From: Papaver somniferum
Taxonomy: Eukaryota; Streptophyta; Magnoliopsida; Ranunculales; Papaveraceae
Direction of reading: 5' to 3'
DNA: 64,000 nucleotides
NCBI RefSeq assembly: GCF_003573695.1
Contig: NC_039359.1
Location: forward strand, 188,688,813 to 188,752,812
Shown: positions 11,871 to 22,730 of the stretch, in pieces
How the letters are laid out: each line of letters begins with the position of its first letter
How positions within the stretch are numbered: the stretch's first letter is position 1
Program-made: the position numbers and the translations under genes
The notes under the pieces: generated by a model
What the model saw: the letters and a program-made list of their open reading frames with translations, nothing else
The model's database searches: none
Told to the model about the DNA's origin: nothing

Positions 11871-12659
11871 TTTTCTTTCCATGATATCTTGAACCTTGGA
11901 CTTCTGAGAGATGCGAGGTTTTATTTTGTTTTTGATTTCTTAATTGGTTTTGGATTGTGAAATTGATCGTCTTGACCAGTGGACCGTCAGTCCCCAGTAT
12001 TTTGTTAAGTCTCTCCCTTTCGTTTTCACTTCTTCTGGTGAGACCTAGATAGAGGACCCAGGTAGAAAAATTGATGTAAAGACCTAGGTGATCGAAGTTG
12101 GAGGTACCTTGATGAAGGATTTAGCGGAAGGACCTGGTGGACATCGATCGACTGTGTAGGTTATGAATCCCATCTAAGAATTGCTGCTTGCATGTTGTAT
12201 GTTCTGGAAGCTGTAGGAACCTCATACGACGTCGGAATTCGATGATTGACCCCAAATTTTGAATCTAAGAGACTAAGTTATCACATGAGAAAAGAATCAC
12301 TCAATTTGGAGTTGCAGAGGTCAGCCAACTAAGCGTGCACATTTGTAATTTGTAATCCCGTACAAATTTTTAGATGTCGTAGACCTGATGGTAAAGGCCA
12401 ATTTTTTCAGATCGTATGCCCGATTGATGCGCCCTTTTGGTATGTTGTAGAAAAAACATAGAAGAACATCTTTTGTTGAGGAAGTATTGTCCCATTCCTC
12501 ACCCATTGGTACGTTTTTGTAAACCCATGGCCTGGAGCATGTGGTATCTCACTTGTAGAGGCGATGAGAACATCTTGTAGAAGATTTTGGTTTTGTGCCC
12601 GTCTGCCGGAAAGCTTTGGGAAGACGTTCATGTTAGCATGTTTACACATCTTGATATGA
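11871..12659. other. Element B spacer downstream of the antisense gene
   Basis: No gene seen. A stretch near 12225-12260 (CATACGACGTCGGAATTCGA) resembles 29670-29700 in element C, so this spacer is shared by the lineage. A second resemblance, around CCCTTTTGGTATGTTGTAGA at 12431, recurs at 29892. Confidence 0.4.
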
Positions 12660-13480
12660 ATCATTAGGGCTTGAAGAAGTATGATCCATAGATAATGGTT
12701 AGTTGATGAAGTCGGATGTTGTGCCCGAGAGTGATGTTGAGATTACAACTGGAAGTTCTCCATAAATTCTTGTTGATGCTGAGACCATGAATAGAGTTCC
12801 TCCACATGCTGATGCCGATACTATGATTGGAGTTGATACAGAGACCGAAGATGATAGTCTTTGCTCTTCCGTCCAATGAGCATGCACGAACTAATTGGTG
12901 AGTTGAGCATTCCTAAGATGAAGGTTTATTAGGATTTCAACCCAAATCCTCCTGTTATGACTTTACTGTGAAGTGGCTTCGTCATGGAATCGAAGTTGTT
13001 GCGAGGTAGATAGCAGCAACAGTCTTCATTCTGGATATGATTGGTGAAGAGAGGAAGTTCCCCAGTCGTGCAAGGGCTTTTGATGTAGAGAGGTTCCGTT
13101 TGACGACGTTTCATGTCACATTAGGTTGCAATGACTTGTTATGTGGATAACATTTTTTGAAATATATTGAATTGATATTTCCAATAAAATCAAGTCCCCA
13201 GCGCATCTCTCATTCACTTAGCAGAGTTGAAGGAGTTTGTAGCATCCATTGATGAACAGTGTTGCATCTACTTCAGAAGTCTTATCATGGGATAGTGAAG
13301 GATTCGATTGTAATTCGGCTATACTTTGATCGTGTCGGTGTTGAACCGGTGTGTCACGTCGAGATATTGTGCTGAAGCTAGAGGCGTTATTATTGAAGGT
13401 GTACTCTTTGATTTGGAGTACAATTCGAAGGCTTCTTATGTGCTTGAGCGCTGAAGCGTCGAATGTATTATGCTTGATCG
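12660..13480 (+). pseudogene. Degenerate relatives of the antisense gene
   Basis: Same strand as 10298-11870 and full of stops. Near 12950-13010 one frame reads YDFTVKWLRHGIEVVAR, matching FNLKWLRQKIDAIRK of the intact copy. Near 13388-13440 another reads EGVLFDLEYNSKAS, matching TRDVLFD(stop)DYNFKKA. An acidic patch (VDTETEDD) lies between them near 12840. These look like one or two older, fragmented copies of the same module, which would mean tandem duplication within the element. Confidence 0.45.
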
Positions 13481-14082
13481 TCTCGGCTCCGTGTATCTTA
13501 TGTCGATTCAGCATTCCGCTGCGAGGGATTCAACACTTGTGCAAACATCATAGATTTCTGATTTTGTGGCACTCGTGGACATTCCTGCAAGTCTATGGAG
13601 AAATTCCCAAAGTGTTCTTTGCCATGCTTTCGTCATCTCTCAGTGGTGAATGTCACGGTGAGATGCTCGATTCGAAGCGGTGTCAGGTTCAAACACTTGG
13701 TAAAATATTGCTGGAGTGAGATTACCCACTCATAGCATCTTGTAATAGCAGAGATGCTAGCTGAATTGAGTCCCCATGCTAGAATATCATGTGAGGGAAT
13801 GTAAGACATAGACATGGAAGGAATGAGACTTGCCTGAATGCGAAACCTCTTTATGAATTTCTATGTACCTTTTGCAGGTTATTGTTTCAACCTCGTCAGA
13901 GTTCGAATTTCCTCCAAGTGCTCTGATGATGGAACGTCCGCCAAATCTTCTGGATCAGAATTTTCTTTGTTGGAGAGATGTGCAACAAAAGACGCTTTTT
14001 TTTTGAGTCATGTTTTCAGCATGGGTCCATGCTATCGCGTTATATCTTGGATTTTCCTGATTAAGGGAAACTTGTTATATGT

Positions 14083-15689
14083 TCAGGTTGAACGTATTTT
14101 CACCTTGAGAGTGATGTAGACATAAGCATATCTGAGCGTTCCTTCATGGTCTCTGATTGAGATGGGTACATGACTAGCTTCTTGTCGACTGATGCCTGTG
14201 ACTCTGAGGGATTTCAGTGGAATGATGTTGATGGCGGTGTCAGCATCGATCAACATTCTTCTGAATTCATTTCCTCTAAGATGGACTGTGGTAAGAAGTC
14301 CCCAGTCATGCATCTCCTTGTCTGTGGCGGAGGTTCTGGAGGCACTTCTAGAATATGGTTCAAAGCCGTGAACATGTCTCCCTTTTGAGCCTTTGACAGA
14401 AAGCAATTCGCATACATGCCTGACTGAACTGCTTCTTTGACTGGTTGTTCGGAGATTGTGAAAGTTCTGACTGGAAGAGGGTCTTGTGTACTCTTTCAGT
14501 CCCCAAGTTAAGTTCCCCAGATCCGACTTTTTCCTTGAATATGCGCTTCAAGATCCTGCAGTCGCTGGTGGGATGATTGACGAACCTATGGAAACGGCAG
14601 TAGCGAGGGTTCTCCATTTCTTCTTCAGTTGGTTCTTTTCTGACATATGGCAGCTTGATTGCACCATCCTGGATCCAGACATCCAGTAGTTCGATCACCT
14701 CTTCGATGGAAAGGGAAATCAGGTTCTGCTGGATCTGCATTTTGAGTTGGAGCTTGTGCATCCCGGATTTGACTACCCTTTTTTGGTGATTTCGGAGAGC
14801 TAGAGAAGCGTGCTTGCGCTGTGATTCGACTTTCTGTTTGCTCCTTTCTGCAACAACATTTGTGGAAGGATGGAGATTGTACTGATTGTTGACTAGGCGT
14901 CGGATGCTTCGAGATTCCTGACCTTGCAGACTTTGCTCTTTCTAGTAAAGCATTGCTGATCGCTTGGATGCTCCATGGAGTTCTGAGAAAGTCTGGAATC
15001 GCAGATTCTCCAGCAAGGCTCTGTAGATTGGGATCATTCCGATGTGTTCATGCTCTCCTGGTGCCTCCATGAATCACGTGTTCTCGAGCGTTCCCTGTTC
15101 CGTTGTATATGTGGACGTTGGGGAAGTGTACTCTTTGGGAGAGGAATTATTTGAGTAGCAGCAGGATATGGAGGTTGATGACGGTGGACAGATGGTGTCT
15201 TGTTTTTCCTCGATCCTCCATGAAGCGTTTCATGTCCTCACGAGTGATGAAGCCTGCAGGTTTCTTTGTTGGCGGGTTATCTGCAGCCTTGTGGACTTCA
15301 TCATCATCTACTACATGGATCAGAATGACTTCAGGACCAGCGGACGGAGATGTTTCTTTGGATTTTCCTTTCTCCTGAGCTTTCCCTGACATCTTGTCAG
15401 TGGGAGTTTTGAGATAATTGCACAGCTCTTTCTGAGTGGTGTCCATGTCAATCTGATTTTTGGCGAGAGTCCCTTGCACCTTCATGAGATCAGCTACGGT
15501 AGGTGGATTCTCCCTGACTTTCTCAGGACGTCGGCCGGAGAGAGGTTGATTTTATTTGTTGGTGTGAGGAGAAGTATTATCACCACTATTGCTGTAAGCA
15601 GGAATGGTTTTTGGAATACCACCGTTGTTGCTAGTTCTAGCGATGTTCGCGTTAGGATTTGTAACTGAACCTGACCTAAGATCAACCAT
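14083..15689 (-). pseudogene. Gag-protease of element B, broken
   Basis: Minus strand, starting at the ATG at 15689 (MVDLRSGSV), 38 bases inside the primer site. Pieces in order: N-terminal low-complexity part; VADLMKVQGTLAKNQ and DMDTTQKELCNYLKT (15485 downward); a capsid remnant with IPIYRALLENLRFQTFSEL (about 15040); a CCHC-like knuckle CRFHRFVNHPTSDC, pattern C-x2-H-x4-H-x4-C (about 14590); and a retropepsin-like part WGLLTVHLRGNEF with LIDADTAINII (about 14230). Compared with element A the capsid core is deleted and several frames are used. The protease-like triad reads Asp-Ala-Asp instead of Asp-Ser/Thr-Gly. No reverse transcriptase follows. Confidence 0.7.
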
Positions 15690-15726
15690 TTTGCGAAAAT
15701 GTGAGATAGCAACTGAGATATTAATC

Positions 15727-15744
15727 TCCCACTGTGGTCCCCAA
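15727..15744 (-). other. Primer binding site of element B
   Basis: On the minus strand TGGGGACCACAGTGGGAG, three bases after the LTR end CATCTACA. Element C has TGGCAACCACAGTGGGAG at the same place. I could not assign the complementary tRNA without a search. Confidence 0.55.
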
Positions 15745-15746
15745 TC

Positions 15747-18700
15747 TGTAGATGGGGAAAAACGAGCCGCCGGTTTTTCTGAAAAGTGAAGAGTCGAGCG
15801 TGCTGTCGAGACTCCTCAGCCGGGAAAAATGTTAATCCTCACACAGATGCACCGCTGCAAAGGGTGTGCTTAGATTCGGGAAATCAATCTGTATGACTCC
15901 CGCCTAAACCAAGACAATGGTCGTTCCAGAGTCAATCCGGTCGCCAACAGGGAGATGGGTTGATCTGTAGAAGGGAAGCTGAGAGTTGTGTGGGATCAGT
16001 GATGATCAAGGATTGTGGGTGTGTTGAAGGTTTCTGAAATATTGTTGAACTGCTGAAGTTGAGTTCTGTGAATAAGTTTATATCGAGTTGTTGACGGATA
16101 ATGATGATAATCGATGATTGATGATATCCTGATATCCTCGATTTAGACTTATTTTTATTGCAAGAATGATGTACCACTGATCCCTGTAAGTGTGACGGTT
16201 TCTCGAGTGAAAGATTGGGAAAGTGGGAGATCGTGGTAAAGTCAGTTCCATGTCGTGCGGAGACTTGACTAATCGTGCACCGACTACTTTTCTAACTCTT
16301 TCAACCGTTTACACGACTTACGAACATTTCTCGTTGTGGATGAATCCACGTGCCTTAGACCGCCAGACCAAAACCCTAAGTGATATCCTTCCATTTGTGA
16401 CGTGATTGATATTTCACGAATCGTGGAGTTTGCAAGGCAGACTTGTATTAGTTAGTCAGTTGTTGACTGATATAGACTGTGAGTCTAGTTTGTTGAATCG
16501 AGCATAAGTGGTGAATTCTCAGTGATTCATGGATTGAACATGTAGTTCTCTGAGATGTCAATGAATTACTGACTACATAGACTGAGCAAGTATTTCTCAA
16601 CTCGATGAATTGCTGAATATTGAGAGTTTGTCGAGCAATTGAGCAAGTATTGCCCAATTCGACGAATTTGATAATTTTGGCGTGCAACTGAGAAAGTGTT
16701 GCTCAATTCAATAAAATACTGAATATTGATAATTTTACGTCAAATTGAGCAAGTGTTTCTCAATTCGACAAACTACTGATGAATTACTGAACATTGATGG
16801 TTGGATCAATATTCGAGCAACTGAGCAAGTATTGCTCAATTCGACGAATTATTTACTGGTACCGCGACCCAATAAAATATTAATAAAAAATATTGGTGAA
16901 TTACCGAATATTATTAATTTGGATGTTGATTGCTGAATCAACATTATTTTGTGTTTGAACTTGCTCAGAATGGTGATTCGTGGAGCGTTTGTTCGAAACC
17001 CTAATTTTATAAATCCTTCATCAATTGGTGAATTGCTGAAAATTGGTCATGAGTGAGGAGGGACCAGCCACATGGAATGATGAGCGTCCATGGGTGCCCA
17101 GTGCTCGAGTGAGCGCGCACCAGGGTTCTCAGTTTGAGAGTTTGTGAAAAAACGATGATTAAATGCAGGATTCATTATTTAATGAAATATTGTTGGATTC
17201 AACATTAGGTGATAAAACCTAGGTATGAGAGATGAGGACCGACCAAGAGAGCATGGGTCCGGCTCTTCGTGGTCACGGGACCAGTTGTTGGTCATTTGGA
17301 GAATCCCCCAGTTGGTTGGAGAGAGTTCAGGCCCAGTATGAGCAATTGAGCAAATTAGGTCAGAATTATGAAAACGTGTGGGACTGGCCTTGTGCAAGAC
17401 CTAGGAATGACTATGGTCGGTCATGAAGGCATTCACATGTTGCTGTGGTGTCCGTGTTTCCATACTGAGAGTTTCAGTATTTTCTGATGCGCGTTCGAGC
17501 AACATAGTGAATTTTCAGAAGAGTTTCATCTTGACTGAGAATTCTCGATTTTTGTTGGAATGAGCATGTATGCTCAATTCATCAATATTTTGAGAATATT
17601 AAAATAAAAATGTTTTAATGTTTAAAATTGTCGTGAGAGGCTAGCCAGTCGTATGACTATGTTGGCTTTTGGTTTTTCGTGATTTGAGCAATATTCGAGA
17701 AAATATGGAGAAATCATGAATTTTGCTCAAACCCTAGGAGTTTCATGAATTAAGGAAAATAATAATTATGAAAGATTAGGGATTGCAAGGTGTGGAACGA
17801 CCATGGCTAGGGCATGGCCGGCCGGCTAGGTTGCCCGGTCCCGCACACCATTCCCTATTCTATTATTTTTAATGAATCCTTGAAGTTATGGAGAATCCTT
17901 GAAGTTATGGAGAATCCACGAGTTTTTGTTGAAACAGAGGAGTTTCGTGAGATTAGAGAATAATAATTATCAAAAGCTAAGGATTGTGATGTATGGGACC
18001 GGCCACGACTTAGGCATGCCCGACCGGTTAGGTTTCCCGGTCCCGCACACCTATCCTTATTTCATAATATTATTTCATGAATCCACCAAGTTATGGAGAA
18101 TTCACGAGTTTTGCAAAAACAAGGAAAGTTGCTAAAACCAAGGAGTTTTCGTGATCACGAAATAACAAAAAATAAGGAAAATAATGGGAGAGGCACGGAG
18201 CGAACATGGTTAGGGCCCGACCGTCCGGCTGGTTGGTCATTTGGAGAATCCACCAGTTGGTTGGAGAGAGTTCAGGCCCAGTATGAGCAATTGAGCAAAT
18301 TAGGTCAGAATTATGAAAACGTGTGGGACCGGCCTTGTGCAAGACCTAGGAATGACTCTGGTCGGTCATGAAGGCATGCACATGTTGCGGTGGTGTCCGT
18401 GTTTCCATACTGAGAGTTTCAGTATTTTCTGATGCGCGTTCGAGCAACATAGTGAATTTTCAGAAGAGTTTCATCTTGACTGAGAATTCTCGATTTTTGT
18501 TGGAATGAGCATGTATGCTCAATTCATCAATATTTTGAGAATATTAAAATAAAAATGTTTTAATATTTAAAATTGCCGTGAGTGGCTAGCCAGTCGTGTG
18601 ACTATGTTGGCTTTTGGTTTTTCGTGATTTGAGCAATATTCGAGAAAATATGGAGAAATCATGAATTTTGCTCAAACCCTAGGAGTTTCATGAATTAAGG

Positions 18701-20338
18701 AAAATAATAATTATGAAAGATTAGGGATTGCAAGGTGTGGAACGTCCATGGCTAGGGCATGGCCGGCCGGCCGGCTAGGTTGCCCGGTCCCGCACACCTT
18801 TCCCTATTCTATTATTTTTCATGAATCCTTGAAGTTATGGAGAATCTTGTAAGTTATGGAGAATCCACGAGTTTTTGTTGAAACAGAGGAGTTTCCTGAG
18901 ATTAGAGAATAATTATAAAATCTAAGGATTGTGATGTGTGGGACCGGCCACGACTTAGGCATGCCCGGCCGGTTAGGTTGCCCGGTCCCGCACACCTATC
19001 CTTATTTCATAATATTATTTCGTGAATCCACCAAGTTATGGAGAATTCACGAGTTTTGCAAAAATAAGGAAAGTTGCTAAAACCAAGGAGTTTTCGTGAG
19101 TTCACGAAATAACAAAAAATAAGGAAAATAATGGGAGAGGCACGGAGCGAACATGGTTAGGGCCCGGCCGGCCGGATGGTGGGCCTGGCCTTGGGCGCCT
19201 CTTATTACTTTATTAATATTTATTGTTTTCTCCTGTTTTGCGAAGGATTCCTCATTATTTCATATTTTTGGACACTCGTTCGTGCTTCAGGGTGCTCAGT
19301 CGTGCATCATTGTCGAGTACACTCGCACCATTTTTGTGGGTCTTACTTAGTCATGGTCAAGATGCCTGGTTGTTGAGTATCCATTACTAATCTATGAATT
19401 CAGTGGAGAATAATCCATGAAACTGAGTAATAAAAATGAATAGTTGTTCATTATTAATTCGCAGGATCAGCTGTGGATTCGACTACAAATTCAGAATAAT
19501 AAAACAAGCATTGCCATCCTATGGGATCGTGGATTCGACCATAAAATCGGAGTAATTAAGATTATCTATTACCATTTTATGAGATCAGTGGATTCGATCA
19601 TGAAATCGGAGTAATGAGATAGCACAGTTTTTTTATTACCATTCTATGAGATCAAGCTGTGGACTCGACCATGAAATAGGAGAAATTGTTATTGCCATTC
19701 CATGGGATCTGGCCGTGGATTCGACCATGGAATAAGAGAAATTATTATTTCCATTCCATGGGATCAGGTCGTGGATTCGACCATGGAATAGGAGCAATAA
19801 TAGATTATTCTGGGAATTCAGTAGTGAATGTCACGGCAGGATTAATCTATTGCAGAAAAGATATTAGCCAGTTAAAGCATCACATCTATTCTGAATGGTG
19901 CATAGTCATGGAGTCACGATGTTGTTTATGACCTGAAGGCGTTAGTGTTCTCAATCTACGGAGAATCGCCTGAATCTATGCACAATCTCTCCACATAATC
20001 AGGGAACAGTGAGTGTCACCGAAGTCCTGAAGGCGTCCGCCGCCCAACTATTCTTCTATGTGGAGGTGGGTCTCTCTCCTGCAGTCAGGGAACAGTGAGT
20101 ATCACCAACGTCCTGAAGGCGTTAAGCTCTCAATCTACGGAGAACCGCCCAAATACTTTATTCTGCATAGAGGTCACGACGAAATGTCAGGGATCGAACA
20201 CTCAGCTGGTGGAGGCTTTTAGAAAACATATTCATCATGGCTTCGTAAAATATGAATCGTTGCATGCCTGAAAGCCGTGTCAAAAACATGCCTCAAGATT
20301 TTATGTTTTTGCCCTTTGTTGAAAATCCACCATCTACA
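15747..20338 (-). mobile_element. 5' LTR of element B (4592 bp, internally duplicated)
   Basis: Same ends and layout as the 3' LTR at 5093-8710 but about 970 bases longer. Nearly all the excess is an exact-register 945-bp tandem duplication (17288-18232 and 18233-19179). Bordered by the primer site on the left and TSD ttggt on the right. Confidence 0.88.
17288..19179. repeat. 945-bp tandem duplication inside 5' LTR of B
   Basis: TTGGTCATTTGGAGAATC recurs at 17288 and 18233. Everything between recurs once with scattered changes, including the TGTGGGACCGGCCTTGTGC region and both GC-rich CCGGTCCCGCACACC boxes. The junction at about 18228-18238 fuses GGCCGGCTGGT-type sequence, normally followed by GGGCC, to TTGGTCATTTGG. 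The shared ctggt/gttggt points to unequal exchange or slippage at short homology. The 3' LTR has one copy. Confidence 0.88.
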
Positions 20339-20343
20339 TTGGT

Positions 20344-20518
20344 ACATGCACCATTCTGGATAAATTTTATATACATATACTGAATGTCCCAATACATATG
20401 TAACTAAAGAGGCTTGGGCACTCATCACTCTTAAACGGCTCAGCTTCTTTGCAGAACGACGGTGCATTTAATACAGGGTTTTATAATCTTAGCCCTGAAC
20501 TAAAAACCACCACCAACA
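20344..20518 (-). mobile_element. 3' LTR of element C, terminal piece
   Basis: Resumes the C LTR after element B. It matches 63329-63489 (ACATGCACCATTCTGGATAA at the start, AACTAAAAACCACC at the end). On the minus strand the LTR begins TGTTGGTGGTGG at 20518, immediately after the PPT. Confidence 0.8.
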
Positions 20519-20533
20519 TTAAGTCCCCTGCTA
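20519..20533 (-). other. Polypurine tract of element C
   Basis: Minus strand TAGCAGGGGACTTAA, followed directly by the LTR start TGTTGGTGGTGG. It is nearly identical to the D and B tracts. Confidence 0.72.
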
Positions 20534-21532
20534 AGTATGTAACAGTGACATTGTTGCGGAGGTAAGCACTAGATGGTGACAGTCAAGATTAAAATTGAAA
20601 AGATAAAGCAGATATATATTACCAGGAAAATTCTAATCGTCCTTCAGAAACGGGACTGCACGGCCAGTGGTCTTCGTAGTAGCGTGTTGCCAACTTGGCT
20701 ATGGATCATGAGTGCTATGGGCCCAGCCATCTATTCCCGTTAATGGAGCAAGAAGGAATCATTCTTTTGGAAACTCTGTTCGTAGAAAAAGGGGTATCAA
20801 CCCTTTTCCGTTTTTTATTGCTCGTCTGGCTCCATGCTTTCATCTGCGGCAGCCGACTCCTCTTCGTCACTATCAGCAGCTCCATCACGAGCATGCCAAT
20901 CATCGACATCAAGGTAAGTACATCTTGTTATCGTATTTTAGCTGTGAGTGTAATATCCATGAGTAGTTGATCAAACTTGGATATTTAGCTCGGTGTGAAT
21001 GACGTTCTTTGTTAGCAACGACAGAGTGAGCAACAATGGCAACAAAGCACTCTCCAATAGTTATAATCAGCAGCAAGGCGAGCCAATAGAACTCAAGGTA
21101 GGTGCTATTTTCTCTTTTGCGCATGTAGCCAACAGTTTCATCGATCTTCTCCGAAATGTGTAATAAGGTTCTGTCTCCATAAGAACGAGTATTTAACCTC
21201 TCCAGTGGGTTTCAAAATTTACCCAAACTCCATTGCGCTCCTGGGATGAATGGATGAAATATATGTTCTTCAATGATCATTGCATGGCTAATCTCGGAGA
21301 GTGTAGCTGCATTGTTGATCCGTCCTTGACTTTAAGTTATTTGGTGTCTGGACTGCTGAGCCGGTGTATGAAAGGCTTATTCTTTCCTTTATGATTGCAA
21401 TGATGATATGTTGTGGATGCTTGTATGGTCAAAATCTTCCGGAGCCGTTGGGTGAAGTAGACGAGCTGAGAGGCGTTCCGTTGCCGACGTGCTGCTATCA
21501 AGTCTCCAAGATCTTCATTCCAAGCGACATCC
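20534..21532 (-). pseudogene. Element C internal 3' region with a decayed conserved ORF
   Basis: Aligned with 1-918 of element D in inverted orientation. On the element's sense strand pieces of a frame are visible: DVAWNEDLGDLIAARRQR (about 21540), AATLSEISHAMIIEEH (about 21290), then GYMRKRENSTYLEF followed by a hydrophobic segment LALLLIITIGECFVAIV (about 21060-21125), and an acidic end DEEESAAADESMEPDEQ with stop (about 20800). In the acidic part differences from D are mostly synonymous in this frame. I do not recognise the product. The layout (helical part, LEF-hydrophobic segment) is loosely like DUF155/RMD1 proteins, a weak guess. Confidence 0.4.
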
Positions 21533-21537
21533 TTCTG
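21533..21537. other. Left TSD of element A
   Basis: ccttc before the LTR end TGTTTGTGGGTG. The perfect second copy is at 27989-27993, after CACCATCAACA. Confidence 0.85.
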
Positions 21538-22028
21538 TTTGTGGGTGAAAACTGTTTCTGCTGGTTTTGGTAAGTTTGGGTGTATGCAGATGAGAAACAA
21601 ATCTAAACCCTAAACAAATGTACTGCACGGGATTTCTTTTGATTCTAGAGATCAATCTATACAATTCTGTCTTAAACCAAGAAATGGTCGTTCCATACTT
21701 GCTTCGGTCACAAAGTGAAGGAGATGGGGTAGATCTTAGGGAGGGAAGCGAAGAAGGTGTTGAGATTATGAAGGTGTTGGTTGTTTATGACTTGTATCAT
21801 AATGATGAACTGGATTGCACAATGAAAGCTATCAGTTCTGGTGTTTTCTGGATTCTGATGACAACACTTGGTTTTTCTGTATTTGTTCGTGTTGTTTGGA
21901 AATAGGCGAAGGGCCTATTTATACAAGTCATTGAGCGCAAACCTTCATCTCGTAGGAAGTGTAGGAAATTGAGTGATGGAGTAGTGGGGTCGTGTAGGTG
22001 ATTGCACGATCACGTCTTAGCCCACTTT
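21538..22028 (-). mobile_element. 3' LTR of element A (distal end only)
   Basis: Aligns with 25446-25920, including GTGAAAACTGTTTCTGCTGG at the terminus and the TATA-containing box CCTATTTATACAAGTCA at 21914. The alignment breaks within a poly-T run near 22028. Confidence 0.78.
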
Positions 22029-22730
22029 TTTTTATTTTTTTTTGTTTTTGGATGACTATCTTCTTATAATTTGTGAACACTCCCTCCTTGTACTCAGTGG
22101 CGGCTGAGTTCATGGTCTTCCTCTTTTGCTTGCTTGTTTGAATAAGGGTTTCATATTGTTTTGATATAAATCTTCCAATATGGGTATATTAGAGTCTTCT
22201 CATGTTCATGTGATTGCACGTTATTCTTGTGATGAAAAATAATGCTATAATGAAACACCACAAACCTGTATGTGCTCCTGACATGAGGTCTGCCTGATTT
22301 CCATCGGAGTAGACTGCTCAAAGCACTTTTCCTCTTTTCCTCTGCACATATTCTATCCCTCCAACGTTTTCTAGAGGATACGCAATGTTTCCTTTAGGGT
22401 TTTATTTATGGTTTAATCTGGCGGGTAATGATGGTTTAGGCTGACTCAAAATTCTGTGTCATGTTTTAAGAGGTAAAGAAATTCCTAAAAGGAAATAGTA
22501 CTTTGATTAATTGGAAATTGAAACCCTAATAATTATGAATGCAGATAGTGCATTCATTTTGGAGAAATTACAAACATTGCATTAAAGGGAAATTGTTGGA
22601 GGAACTACTATGGAGAACACTGGAGGAAAAAGGATAGCATAACGCTTTTAGGTATTGTAGGGCTTGAGCCATCGTGAGTGAATCGTCACGCCCTCAAGCT
22701 TGTCGACGTTGTTGATATTGTAATAACCGC
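22029..22730. other. Element A, unassigned 700 bases
   Basis: AT-rich, beginning with T runs. No open frame longer than about 60 residues and no match to other parts of the window that I could see. It lies between the deletion breakpoint and the end of the Gag-protease frame, so it is probably remaining internal or filler sequence. Confidence 0.35.

Larger units (their letters stand above)
5093..20338 (-). mobile_element. Element B: 15.2-kb Gag-protease LTR retrotransposon
   Basis: Full-length minus-strand element. The 5' LTR is 15747-20338, the primer site 15727-15744, the internal region 8711-15746, the PPT 8711-8724 and the 3' LTR 5093-8710. Outer ends are TGTAGAT...ATCTACA, flanked by a 5-bp TSD (ttgct/ttggt). 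The internal 7 kb encodes a broken Gag-protease (14083-15689) and, on the opposite strand, a spliced gene (10298-11870). I find no reverse transcriptase, RNase H or integrase motif in either strand, so the element looks non-autonomous. It is inserted in the 3' LTR of the related element C. Confidence 0.88.

Noticed and set aside
11103..11882. 259-residue minus-strand open frame opposite the antisense gene
   Set aside because: It covers the exon 11112-11870 in mirror. The plus strand has splice sites, an in-phase upstream exon, an acidic/coiled-coil composition and related fragments at 12660-13480. The minus frame has none of these and no recognisable motif, although it lies on the element's sense strand.
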